A DNA stretch of 64,000 nucleotides from DASYRM01 sp036004405 (lineage in GTDB: Bacteria; Acidobacteriota; Vicinamibacteria; Vicinamibacterales; UBA2999), in NCBI GenBank assembly GCA_036004405.1, contig DASYRM010000061.1, positions 53,862-117,861 on the forward strand, read 5' to 3'. Numbering within the stretch: the first letter of the stretch is position 1; every line of letters begins with the position of its first letter. A model generated the notes under the pieces. It was not told the origin of the DNA and did no database searches. It was given only the letters and a program-made list of their open reading frames with translations. Shown in pieces: positions 16,223 to 23,996 of this stretch. The position numbers were made by a program, and so were the translations under genes.

Positions 16223-16285
16223 GGTACGTGGGGGCCGGCTTCAGCCGGCCCGTCACGGGCCGCCTAAAGGCGGCCCCCACGTACC
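16223..16285. repeat. Double-hairpin REP/BIME-like element
   Basis: Perfect 14-base outer arms (16223-16236 GGTACGTGGGGGCC and its complement at 16272-16285) enclose two hairpins: GGGCCGGC-TTCA-GCCGGCCC (16232-16251) and GGGCCGCC-TAAA-GGCGGCCC (16257-16276). It lies between the convergent ligM-like and TfoX-like genes and overlaps the end of the latter. The paired inverted arrangement is what REP mobilised units (BIMEs) look like. Confidence 0.78.
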
Positions 16286-16644
16286 GTCGGCACGATGCCG
16301 AAGCGGCGGTCGTTGCGCGCCATCCGCCCGGCGACCGCCTCCATCGTCCACTCGAACTCCGCGTGGGCCGTGTCGATGTAGAGCCACTTCCGCAGCACTG
16401 CGTGCGGCATCAGGGCGGGGAAGTCGGCTCGGATCGACGCCTGGTGCTCATGGCCCGTGCACACGAGCACGCCGTGCCACTTCCAGCGCCCGGTCTTGGT
16501 CGGCTGCACGAGCACCAGCATCTGGCGCTCGTGCAGATACGCCGCGAGCCCGCCGAACATCCGCTTCGTGAAGAAGGTCGGGCGCCCGGCGAAGGCGTCG
16601 AGGATCCACTCGTTGTCGAACGGCTTCAGCGGAGCGGCAGCCAA
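16264..16644 (-). CDS. Small TfoX-N-like conserved protein
   Basis: A 126-residue cytoplasmic protein. No ATG is available; TTG 16644 gives MAAAPLKPFDNEWILDAF and overlaps the upstream regulator gene by 19 bases, and a CTG at 16630 is the other choice. The core (MFGGLAAYLHERQMLVLVQP, WKWHGVLVCTGHEHQ, LPHAVLRKWLYIDTAH-type) is a widespread bacterial family resembling the N-terminal domain of TfoX/Sxy; function unknown. The stop codon and the last residues (VRGGRL) are encoded inside the REP-like double hairpin, so the element has supplied the gene's 3' end. Confidence 0.65.
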   Translation of the reverse strand: MAAAPLKPFDNEWILDAFAGRPTFFTKRMFGGLAAYLHERQMLVLVQPTKTGRWKWHGVLVCTGHEHQASIRADFPALMPHAVLRKWLYIDTAHAEFEWTMEAVAGRMARNDRRFGIVPTVRGGRL

Positions 16645-17480
16645 ATCTCGGTCTTCAGCGCGGTGGGAGGCACGGTGCGGGCGTCGTTCAGGTATGCCTC
16701 CACGACCGGCGCGTCGGCCGGTTCCTCGCCGCTGTGGGCGAGCCAGGTTCCGTACAGCCACTTGTAGCAGCGATCGAGCTCGGCGTAGGGCCCGACATGG
16801 AGCGCTGTGGCGTAGCGTCCGCCGCGGATTTCCTGCAGCTCCAACTCGCCCGTTGGTGTGAGGCCGTCCCGCACCATCACGCACGCGTCGGAGCGCAGCG
16901 CGTGGGCCGGCGTGACCGACGGGTCGTCGTAGTAGATGCCGAACGTCCGCGGGTCGGCCCCGAGCAGGCCTTGTCCCCCGGCCAGGACCATGAGCCGCTC
17001 GAACGTGCTGCCGATGGTCTGGTACTCCCCGCGGTGGCGCAGGGCCGCTACTCGCAGCGTGGGTGAGGTCGTGATCGTGGTGTCGTAGCTCATCGTCGTA
17101 TCCATCGCATCCTCCTGTCGGTGTGGTGCGGGAACGAACGACGCGCGATAGCGTGCAGGTGGCACTCCGTACGCGGCCTTGAAGGCGCGGGTGAAGGCTT
17201 CCTGACTGCCGTAGCCGGCGCGGCGCGCCACCCGGGTCAGGGGCAGCTCGCCGGTGATCAGCTCCACCGCCGCCCGGTGCAGGCGCAACCGCCGCACGGT
17301 ATCGGCCGCCGTCTCGCCCTGCATCGCGCGATAGACGCGATGGAAGTGGTAGGGCGACAGGCAGGCCACGTCGGCCAGCCGCGCAAGGTCGAGCGTGTCG
17401 TCGAGGTGGTCGGCCAGCCACCTGAACACCCGCTCGAGCCGCTCGGCGTAGTCGCTTCGCGTGGTCGTCCGCTCGTTCAT
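16626..17480 (-). CDS. AraC-family regulator with GyrI-like effector domain
   Basis: A 284-residue transcription factor from ATG 17480 (MNERTTTRSDYAERLERVF). Residues ~10-110 are two AraC helix-turn-helix motifs (LARLADVACLSPYHFHRVYRAMQGE and LTRVARRAGYGSQEAFTRAFKAAYG). Residues ~135-284 are a GyrI-like ligand-binding domain (LRVAALRHRGEYQTIGSTFERL, DDPSVTPAHALRSDACV, GGRYATALHVGPYAELDRCYKWLY). This is the Rob/BltR-type arrangement used for sensing small hydrophobic cations or drugs. It is followed by the overlapping TfoX-like gene. No efflux gene is adjacent. Confidence 0.9.
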   Translation of the reverse strand: MNERTTTRSDYAERLERVFRWLADHLDDTLDLARLADVACLSPYHFHRVYRAMQGETAADTVRRLRLHRAAVELITGELPLTRVARRAGYGSQEAFTRAFKAAYGVPPARYRASFVPAPHRQEDAMDTTMSYDTTITTSPTLRVAALRHRGEYQTIGSTFERLMVLAGGQGLLGADPRTFGIYYDDPSVTPAHALRSDACVMVRDGLTPTGELELQEIRGGRYATALHVGPYAELDRCYKWLYGTWLAHSGEEPADAPVVEAYLNDARTVPPTALKTEIWLPLR

Positions 17481-17559
17481 TGAGGCTCGATGGTAGAGCC
17501 CTGATTTTGACTTGGATTGCGATGTTGGCGGAATCCAACGAGCGGCGGGCCAAGGGGGT

Positions 17560-17604
17560 CGCGGTGCCAGCCGGCCCCGCAGTGGCGGAACCGCTGGCAC
17601 CGCG
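17560..17604. terminator. Stem-loop between the acyl-CoA synthetase and AraC genes
   Basis: Perfect 12-base arms CGCGGTGCCAGC (17560-17571) and GCTGGCACCGCG (17593-17604) with a 21-base loop lie 15 bases past the stop of the synthetase gene and upstream of the AraC gene on the same strand. This position fits a terminator or attenuator, but there is no T-run, so intrinsic termination is doubtful. Confidence 0.5.
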
Positions 17605-17618
17605 TGATTCGAACGAGG

Positions 17619-19316
17619 CTACGCCACTCTCGATTCGGCCGCGGCGACGACGGCCTCGAAGGGGGTCTTGAGCAGCCGGCGCATGATCTTTCCGCTCGCC
17701 GTCTTGGGCAGTTCCTCGATGATCTCGACCACGCGCGGGTACTTGTAGGCGGCCAGCTGCGCGCGGGCGAAGGCTTTGAGGTCGTCCGTCGTCGCGGTCT
17801 GACCCGGCTTCAGGCTCACGACCGCCTTGACCGTCTCGCCGCGATAGGCGTCCGGAATCCCGACCACGGCGGCCTCCCGCACGGCGGGATGCAGATACAG
17901 CACCTCCTCGACCTCGCGGGGCCACACCTTGAAGCCCGACGCGATGATCATGTCCTTGGCGCGATCGACGAGATAGAACCAGCCGGCCTCGTCCATGAAG
18001 CCCACGTCGCCGGTGCGCAGCTCGCGATTACGCAGCGCGACGGCGGTCTCCTTCGGCCGCCTCCAGTAGCGCGGCACGATCTGCGGCCCGGCGATCACCA
18101 GCTCGCCGATCTCGCCGGGCGCTGCATCGGTGCCGCGGTCGGTGACGACGCGCACGTCGGTGTTGAACACCGGCACCCCGATCGACATCACGCCGGTCCG
18201 TGGATCGATCGGGGGAACGACCCCGTGCGGCGTCATGTGCGTGGGCGACGTCGCTTCGGTCAGGCCGTACATCGGCTGGATGCGGGTGCCCGTGCGGCCG
18301 TGCCAGTCGGCGAGCACGCCCGGCGGCGTGGGGGCGCCCCCCGTATACACCTTGGTCAGCGACGTCAGGTCGAAGCGTGCCATCGCGTCGCTGTTGAGCA
18401 GCGCGATGAAGGCAGTGACCGACGACACCGTGAAGGTCGCGCGATGCAGCTCGATGAGGCGGCAGGCTTCCTCGGCATCGAACCGGTAGAACAGCACGAG
18501 CGGGCTGCCCGTCAGCATCGAGAGCGTCACATGGCCGACCAGGCCGGTGACGTGGAAGAGCGGGGCCAGGCCCAGCACGGTATCGCCGGCCGTCAGACCG
18601 ATCCAACGCTCGTACACCGTGGTGGCAAACACCACGTTGCGGTGCGTGTTGAGGGCCGCCTTGGGTTCACCCGTGGTCCCCGAGGTGTAGACCATGAACG
18701 CCACGTCGTGCGGCGCGATCTCGATCGCCTCCGGGATCGCGCCCGCGTGTTCGGCGATGAGCTCGAGGAGATCGTTCCCCTCGGCGCACGGCTCGCGGGA
18801 CGAGCCGGCCAGCACCCGCGGGAGCACCGCGTTGCCCGCGAGGAAATCGAGCGCCGAGGTGGTCAGCGTGTGCTGGACTGCCGTCGACGGCAGCGCGGCG
18901 TGGGCGACGTCCCGGTACAGATCGTCCTGGCAGATCAGGACGCGGGCGCCCGAGTCGCGGAGCACCGTGGCCAGCTCGCGTTCGCGCCACATGGGATTGC
19001 ACGGGACCACCGCGGCGCCGCACTTCCACGCGGCGAGCACGGCGATGACGACCTGCGGAATGTTCTGCAGATGGACGGCGATGCGATCGCCGGGCTCGGT
19101 GCCGCGCTGCTGCAGGGCCACCGCCAGGCTGTCGGACATGGCGTCGACCTGCGCCGCGGTGATCGACTGATCGAAGTAGTGCACCAGCGCGCGGTCGCCC
19201 TGCCGTGCGGCGGTTGCGCGGAACATCTCCAGCGCAGTGGAGCTCGCCGGCTCGATGATGCCGGGTCGCCCATCGTAAAGGTCATGCCATCGACGGTTCG
19301 GATTGGCTTGCGTCAT
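17619..19316 (-). CDS. Acyl-CoA synthetase (AMP-forming)
   Basis: A 565-residue enzyme from ATG 19316 (MTQANPNRRWHDLYDG), with AGGGG upstream; longer in-frame starts add unlikely sequence. It belongs to the ANL superfamily: P-loop-like MVYTSGTTGEPKAAL, the A5-type MYGLTEATSPTH, the adenylate motif ELRTGDVGFMDEAGWFYLVDRAKDMI, hinge and the catalytic Lys region ELPKTASGKIMRRLLK at the C-terminus. These enzymes activate carboxylic acids as acyl-AMP and then acyl-CoA. Chain length or aromatic preference cannot be read. The ligM-like gene nearby makes an aromatic acid conceivable, but the two are not in an operon. Confidence 0.9.
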   Translation of the reverse strand: MTQANPNRRWHDLYDGRPGIIEPASSTALEMFRATAARQGDRALVHYFDQSITAAQVDAMSDSLAVALQQRGTEPGDRIAVHLQNIPQVVIAVLAAWKCGAAVVPCNPMWRERELATVLRDSGARVLICQDDLYRDVAHAALPSTAVQHTLTTSALDFLAGNAVLPRVLAGSSREPCAEGNDLLELIAEHAGAIPEAIEIAPHDVAFMVYTSGTTGEPKAALNTHRNVVFATTVYERWIGLTAGDTVLGLAPLFHVTGLVGHVTLSMLTGSPLVLFYRFDAEEACRLIELHRATFTVSSVTAFIALLNSDAMARFDLTSLTKVYTGGAPTPPGVLADWHGRTGTRIQPMYGLTEATSPTHMTPHGVVPPIDPRTGVMSIGVPVFNTDVRVVTDRGTDAAPGEIGELVIAGPQIVPRYWRRPKETAVALRNRELRTGDVGFMDEAGWFYLVDRAKDMIIASGFKVWPREVEEVLYLHPAVREAAVVGIPDAYRGETVKAVVSLKPGQTATTDDLKAFARAQLAAYKYPRVVEIIEELPKTASGKIMRRLLKTPFEAVVAAAESRVA

Positions 19317-19860
19317 TGCTGTCACCCCTGCTGCTGCGCATTCACGGTCACGCGGGTCGCTGTTCCCACGGTAGCGACCGCGCGTGTCGTTACGATCTCG
19401 CCCGGTAGACCTGGTGACCTCGGGGTCGTTGCGGACACGTTGCGTGGCTCGCACGCGTGTGCCGTGATGCGCGTCGGGGCGCAGGGTGGATGCCGAAAAG
19501 CAGAGCAAGAGCCGCGCCGCTTTTGCGGACAAGAAGCTCGTCGGCGTCCGCACGCTGATTCAGGCGCGAATCACGCGGACGACCGCTATGTGAGGGCGCG
19601 GCAGGATAGCGATGCGCGGCGACGCGAATGTCTGCTGCGTTGCGGCGTCACCGCAAATCTGTGGGAGTTGGTCCTGGCGCCGACGGGCTGGTATCGATCG
19701 CGATTGCCCGGTCCACGCGTGTCTTGGGCCAAACTTGTCGAGATGGCGATCGGCCACCACATTGTTGTGACCCCTGGCGCATCACGCCGCGCGCGCCTCA
19801 TCAGCGCGGCCGTGCTGTGTGGGCTGTGCGCCTGGGTCACGGCCGTCGGCCGGCGTCGGC
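19317..19860. other. 544-base region with no recognisable gene
   Basis: Between the synthetase start and the stop of the sulfite-oxidase-like gene. Short frames exist (for example a plus frame from 19743 with a hydrophobic stretch LISAAVLCGLCAWVTAV) but none has a ribosome site or a recognisable family. It should contain the promoter of the synthetase gene and may be decayed coding sequence. Confidence 0.4.
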
Positions 19861-21258
19861 TCACGCCACCCGAATCGGGACCTGCTGGATGGAGTTGTTG
19901 CCATACCCCAGCCGGTTCCACTCTGCATGCTCGGGCTGAACGCGGCCCGCCAGGTCGGTGGCCCGCGCGCGAAGGACGAGATCGCCTGACGCCGCGACGC
20001 GCGTAATCAGCTCCCACCACTGCCAGCTGTGGCGGTTGCGCTCGCTCACCAGTCGCGCGTCCTGCCAGTCCGCGCCGTTGACGCTCACCTCGACGCGGGC
20101 AATGGGTGCCGCGCCCGACCAGGCCACGCCGCGGATGGCCAGCTCGCCCCGGGGCACGTCGGTCTGCGGCGACGGCTCGGTGATCAGGGCGCGGACCCGC
20201 TGCAGGGTGACCGGCTCGCTGACGATGCGCCCGTCACGCTCCCATTCATACCGGTACTTGTCGCCCTGGTAGTGCCCGGTGAAGGCGCGGTCGATGAGCT
20301 CGATCTCCGCCAGCCACTTGACCGACGCGACGGCGTACCAGCGCGGCACGATGAGGCGCAACGGATATCCGTGTTCGACCGGCAGCGGCTCACCGTTCAT
20401 GGCGTAGGCGAGGAGCACCTCGCTGTCGCGCGCGTCGTCGATCCGCAGGCTGCGTTCGAATCGCATCGGCTCCTGTCGTCCGTCCACGGCGCCGCCGTCG
20501 GTGCCGCGGAACAGCACCTCGAGCGCCTCGGGCCGCACGCCGGCGCGATCCAGCAGCTCGACGAGCGGCACGCCGGTCCATTCCGCCGTGCTGACGGCGC
20601 CGAGTCCCCATTTCTCGCCGTCGGTGGGCCGATCGAACAGTGCCCGTCCGTTGCCGGCACACTCCAGCGTGACGACCTGCGTCTTCGACGGCATGTTCTG
20701 GAGATCCCGCACCGTGAAACGCTGCGCCCGCTCCACCAGGCCGCCAATCGAGAGGCGGAAGGCACCGGCATCAAGATCGGGCATCCGGAAGTTGTTGCGC
20801 ATGTAGAAGCGTGCGTTGGGCATCACGACGCCGCCCACGAGCGCTGCCAGAGACGTCTCGCAGTTCAGGGGATGCGCGCGGTGCACGACCATGCCTCCGT
20901 CGATCGCCTGCTGGCACGCCTCCTCCGGATCCAGCGTGGGCGTGTCGGCGCCGGCCGGAAAGGGCGCGGCACAGCCGCCACTGGCCACGGTCCGCACGCA
21001 CGTCGACGCGGGGTAGATGTCCAGGCTGCCAGCCATCTGGAACGGCTGCAGGAATTCGCGGAGGCGGTTTTCGTCCGCCGCCTCCGCGATCAGGTACATC
21101 GTATGCGCCCCCTGCACCACGGCTTCGCCGTGAATCTGCAGTCCGAACTTCCTGACGTTCGGACGGCTCAAGTGATTGAGCAGGCGGGCGCCCAGCAGCG
21201 GATCCTGTGCCGGACACCCGTCGGCGGCATGCTGATGCCGGACGATGAACAAAGGCAT
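19861..21258 (-). CDS. Sulfite-oxidase-like molybdenum enzyme with extra N-terminal domain
   Basis: A 465-residue protein from ATG 21258 (MPLFIVRHQHAADGCP). Residues ~1-95 form a separate ferredoxin-like alpha/beta domain (FIVRHQH, GAHTMYLIAEAADENRLREFLQPF, GSLDIYPASTC) reminiscent of DUF4242/DUF3303 dimers. Residues ~120-340 are the molybdopterin domain with the Mo-ligand Cys in LECAGNGRALF (C200) and EHGYPLRLIVPRWYAVASVKWL; residues ~360-465 are the Mo-co dimerisation domain (IRGVAWSGAAPIARVEVSVNGADW). No Tat or Sec signal is present, so it seems cytoplasmic, unlike most bacterial family members. It is third in an operon after peroxiredoxin and DUF2892 genes. Electron acceptor unknown. Confidence 0.85.
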   Translation of the reverse strand: MPLFIVRHQHAADGCPAQDPLLGARLLNHLSRPNVRKFGLQIHGEAVVQGAHTMYLIAEAADENRLREFLQPFQMAGSLDIYPASTCVRTVASGGCAAPFPAGADTPTLDPEEACQQAIDGGMVVHRAHPLNCETSLAALVGGVVMPNARFYMRNNFRMPDLDAGAFRLSIGGLVERAQRFTVRDLQNMPSKTQVVTLECAGNGRALFDRPTDGEKWGLGAVSTAEWTGVPLVELLDRAGVRPEALEVLFRGTDGGAVDGRQEPMRFERSLRIDDARDSEVLLAYAMNGEPLPVEHGYPLRLIVPRWYAVASVKWLAEIELIDRAFTGHYQGDKYRYEWERDGRIVSEPVTLQRVRALITEPSPQTDVPRGELAIRGVAWSGAAPIARVEVSVNGADWQDARLVSERNRHSWQWWELITRVAASGDLVLRARATDLAGRVQPEHAEWNRLGYGNNSIQQVPIRVA

Positions 21259-21266
21259 GATGGAGT

Positions 21267-21455
21267 CTAGTCCTTCAGCCCCGCTCGGCGCAGCACCGCC
21301 ATCATCGGACACCAGTTCGTGAAGCCGGACTGCAGCAGGTTCGCGCCGACGAACAGCGTCAGCCAGAAGAACGCCGGATTCACCCAGATGCCGAGCGCCG
21401 TCGTGACCACCACGAACAGCCCGGCCATCAATCGATACGTCTGTGCCAGACCCAT
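21267..21455 (-). CDS. DUF2892 small inner-membrane protein
   Basis: A 62-residue protein with two TM hairpin helices (YRLMAGLFVVVTTALGIWVNP and FFWLTLFVGANLLQSGFTNWC) followed by PMMAVLRRAGLKD. The length and the FTNWCPM motif are typical of DUF2892, a domain often attached to rhodanese or linked to sulfur and thiol metabolism. It lies 10 bases after the peroxiredoxin stop and 8 before the sulfite-oxidase-like gene, so the three form one transcription unit. Its single Cys could take part in thiol chemistry; that is inference. Confidence 0.85.
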   Translation of the reverse strand: MGLAQTYRLMAGLFVVVTTALGIWVNPAFFWLTLFVGANLLQSGFTNWCPMMAVLRRAGLKD

Positions 21456-21465
21456 GATGTCCTCC

Positions 21466-22128
21466 TCAGACGCCGGGCTGCGGAACGAAACGCATATACG
21501 GCTTGGGTGCGCGCCATCCCTGCGGATAGACCTTCTTCGCGTCGTCGTCCGACACAGAACCCGCGATAATCACGTCTTCTCCCGGTTCCCAGTTGGCCGG
21601 CGTGGCCACCTTGTGGTTCGCGGTCAGCTGCAGCGAATCGATGACCCGCAACACTTCGTGGAAGTTCCGGCCCGTCGTCATCGGGTAAGCGATCATCAGC
21701 TTCAGCTTTTTGTCCGGACCGATCACGAAGACCGTGCGGACGGTCTGGTTGTTCATTGCCGTCCGGCCTTCAGAGGTCCCCTCGGTGGAGGCCGGTAGCA
21801 TCCCGAACTGTTTCGAGACTTCCAGCGTGGGGTCGCCGATCATCGGAAAGTTCGGCGAGTGCCCCTGCGTGTCCAGGATGTCGACGGCCCAGCGGGCATG
21901 GCTTTCGACCGGATCGACGCTCAGGCCGATCACCTTGGTGTTGCGTTTGTCGAACTCCGGCTTCATCCGCGCCACGGCACCGAGCTCGGTCGTGCAGACG
22001 GGCGTGAAGTCCTTGGGGTGGGAGAACAGCACGCCCCAGGAGTCGCCGAGCCACTGGTGAAAGGTGATCGGCCCCTCGGTCGTGTCGGCGGTGAAGTCGG
22101 GAACGGTCTCGCCAAGCTGCAGTGCCAT
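21466..22128 (-). CDS. 1-Cys peroxiredoxin (Prx6 type)
   Basis: A 220-residue thiol peroxidase. The peroxidatic Cys lies in HPKDFTPVCTTELGAVARM (C45) after LGDSWGVLFS. There is no resolving Cys, and the C-terminal extension (VIDSLQLTANHKVATPANWEPGEDVII) and total length fit the Prx6 group rather than AhpC. It reduces hydrogen, alkyl or phospholipid peroxides, with an external thiol restoring the Cys. First gene of the operon with DUF2892 and the sulfite-oxidase-like enzyme, which points to oxidant and sulfur-species detoxification. It is divergent from the winged-helix regulator gene 122 bases away. Confidence 0.93.
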   Translation of the reverse strand: MALQLGETVPDFTADTTEGPITFHQWLGDSWGVLFSHPKDFTPVCTTELGAVARMKPEFDKRNTKVIGLSVDPVESHARWAVDILDTQGHSPNFPMIGDPTLEVSKQFGMLPASTEGTSEGRTAMNNQTVRTVFVIGPDKKLKLMIAYPMTTGRNFHEVLRVIDSLQLTANHKVATPANWEPGEDVIIAGSVSDDDAKKVYPQGWRAPKPYMRFVPQPGV

Positions 22129-22224
22129 AAGTCCTCCGGTTTCTGTCGGTTACCTGCCGGCGGCACCCTGCCGCCGGCGAACCGCGGCCATAGTGCTACG
22201 CTTCCGGAAGCCCTTCCATAGTTG

Positions 22225-22257
22225 CGGGATGAGTTCGGGATGAGTTTTCGATGAGTG
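22225..22257. promoter_or_regulatory. Three head-to-tail 11-bp repeats at a regulator gene's start
   Basis: CGGGATGAGTT occurs twice back to back (22225-22235 and 22236-22246), and an imperfect third unit TTCGATGAGTG (22247-22257, 8 of 11 identical) contains the start codon ATG 22251. An 11-base period puts units on one face of the helix, as in direct-repeat sites of OmpR/PhoB-type winged-helix proteins. The gene it precedes encodes such a domain, so autorepression is a reasonable guess. The divergent peroxiredoxin promoter lies in the same gap. Confidence 0.5.
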
Positions 22258-23996
22258 CGCAGTCGGTCCTGCGGTTCGCCGCCTTCGAGTTGCACCCGGC
22301 AACTGGCGAACTGCGGCAACGCGGCGAGCTGCTCAAGCTGCCGCCTCAGCCCTTCAAGGTGCTGGAGCTCCTGGCTCGCCGCGGCGGCGACGTCGTCACG
22401 CGTGTCGAGATTCGCGATCACGTGTGGAGCGGGGACACCTTCGTGGACTTCGACCAGGGCTTGAACTTCTGCATCCGGCAGATTCGCGACGTGCTGGGCG
22501 ACACGGCGGACGCTCCCAAGTTCATCGAAACGCTGCCGCGGCGCGGGTATCGATTCGTGATGCCCGTCGCCGAGGTCGCGCCCTCGACGCCGGTGCGGGT
22601 GACGCGCCTCATCGTTCTGCCGTTCCGCATGCTGCGGCCCGACCCCGAGACCGACTTTCTCGCCTTCAGCCTCCCCGACGCGCTGACCGGCGCGCTCGGC
22701 GGCCTGCAGTCGCTGGTGGTGCGATCGAGCATGACAGCGGCGCGGTTCGCGGGCGACTCGGTCCTCCCGAGCCAGGTCGGGGCCGAGGCCGACGTCGACG
22801 CCATCGTCACCGGCACGTTGCTGCGCGCAGGGCAGGAGATTCGTGTCGCCGCGCAGCTCACCTCGGCCACGAGCGGCGCGTTGTTGTGGTCGCAGGTGGC
22901 CCAGACGCCGGTCGGGGATCTCTTCCGCGTTCAGGACGAGCTGACGCGCCGGATCGTGGGCTCGCTGTCGTTGCCGTTGACCAACCACGAGCAGCAGATG
23001 ATGCGGCGCGACGTGCCGTCGAACCCGGCCGCCTACGAGTACTTTCTGCGCGGCAACGAGCTCAGTCGCGACGCGAGCCAGTGGAGCGTGGCGCGCGATC
23101 TCTATCGGCAGAGCGTCGAGGGCGATCCTGACTACGCACCGGCCTGGGCGCGTCTCGGCCGGATCCATCACGTGATGGCCAAGTACCGCCCCGGAGACAC
23201 GCAGGAGCCGCTCGAGCACGCCGAGGCGGCGTTCCGCCGCGCGCTGGAGCTCAATCCCGATTTGGCGATCGCGCACAAACTGTTCGCGCAGCTCGAGGTG
23301 GACCTGGGCCGCGCGCACGAGGCGATGGTCCGCCTCATCGAGCGAGCGCACACCGCCGATCCGGAGCTGCTCGCCGGCCTGGTCAGCGCCTGCCGCTACT
23401 GCGGCCTGCTCGACGCGTCGGTGGCGGCACACGATCGGGCGGTCGAGCTCGAGCCGAAGATCCGCACCAGCGTGGGCCACACCTGGTTCCTCCAGGCGGA
23501 CTACGCGCGGGTGGTCACCCTTCCGATCGCGGACTATCCTTATTGCGCGTCGATCTCGCTGGCGGAGCTTGGGCGTGGAAAGGACGCGCTCCCGGTGCTG
23601 CGCGAGCTCGAACACAAGCTTCCGGGCCGGCTCCGGGAGTTTGCGGTCGTGGCCCGCACGCTGCTCGACGGGCAGCCGACAGACAGCGTCGCGGCGGTCG
23701 GGCGGATTGTTGGCTCTGATTTCCGGGATCCCGAGGGGCTCTTCTACTTGTCGCGACACCTGGCCCATCTGAACGAGCTCCAAGCGGCGCTCGACCTGCT
23801 CGAGCGCGTGGTCGCGAGCGGCTACGTCTGTTTTCCGACCCTGGCCCGAGATCCGTGGCTCGATTCGCTGCGCAGGAAACCGGCCTTCACCAAACTGCTG
23901 CGGCGGGCGGAAACGCTGCATCAGAGCGCCGCCTCGGCCTTCGAACGGCTCGGTGGAGATCGAGTGCTCGCGGCCGCATCGGTGCCTGCGTCATGA
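22251..23996 (+). CDS. Winged-helix (CadC/OmpR-type) regulator with TPR-like repeats
   Basis: A 581-residue protein. Residues ~8-105 are an OmpR/CadC-type winged helix (FELHPATGELRQRGELLKLPPQPFKVLELL, ending FIETLPRRGYRF). A middle domain (~115-245) resembles the TolB-N-like AAA-less module seen after such heads (VLPFRMLRPDPETDFLAFSLPDALTGAL). The rest is TPR-like helical repeats (AWARLGRIHHVMAKY, AFRRALELNPDLAIAHKLFAQLEVDLG). No phospho-receiver and no TM helix are seen, so it is a soluble one-component regulator. Its stop overlaps the start of the sialidase-like gene (ATGA). Three 11-bp direct repeats cover its start. This architecture is frequent in Acidobacteria. Confidence 0.85.
   Translation: MSAQSVLRFAAFELHPATGELRQRGELLKLPPQPFKVLELLARRGGDVVTRVEIRDHVWSGDTFVDFDQGLNFCIRQIRDVLGDTADAPKFIETLPRRGYRFVMPVAEVAPSTPVRVTRLIVLPFRMLRPDPETDFLAFSLPDALTGALGGLQSLVVRSSMTAARFAGDSVLPSQVGAEADVDAIVTGTLLRAGQEIRVAAQLTSATSGALLWSQVAQTPVGDLFRVQDELTRRIVGSLSLPLTNHEQQMMRRDVPSNPAAYEYFLRGNELSRDASQWSVARDLYRQSVEGDPDYAPAWARLGRIHHVMAKYRPGDTQEPLEHAEAAFRRALELNPDLAIAHKLFAQLEVDLGRAHEAMVRLIERAHTADPELLAGLVSACRYCGLLDASVAAHDRAVELEPKIRTSVGHTWFLQADYARVVTLPIADYPYCASISLAELGRGKDALPVLRELEHKLPGRLREFAVVARTLLDGQPTDSVAAVGRIVGSDFRDPEGLFYLSRHLAHLNELQAALDLLERVVASGYVCFPTLARDPWLDSLRRKPAFTKLLRRAETLHQSAASAFERLGGDRVLAAASVPAS

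Noticed and set aside
17517..20006. 829-codon plus-strand frame across the acyl-CoA synthetase gene
   Set aside because: Antisense to a gene with all ANL-superfamily motifs; no motif of its own.
19743..20006. Short plus frame with a hydrophobic segment in the 19.3-19.9 kb gap
   Set aside because: No ribosome site, runs antisense into the sulfite-oxidase-like gene and its tail is Arg/Pro-rich; not enough to call a gene.
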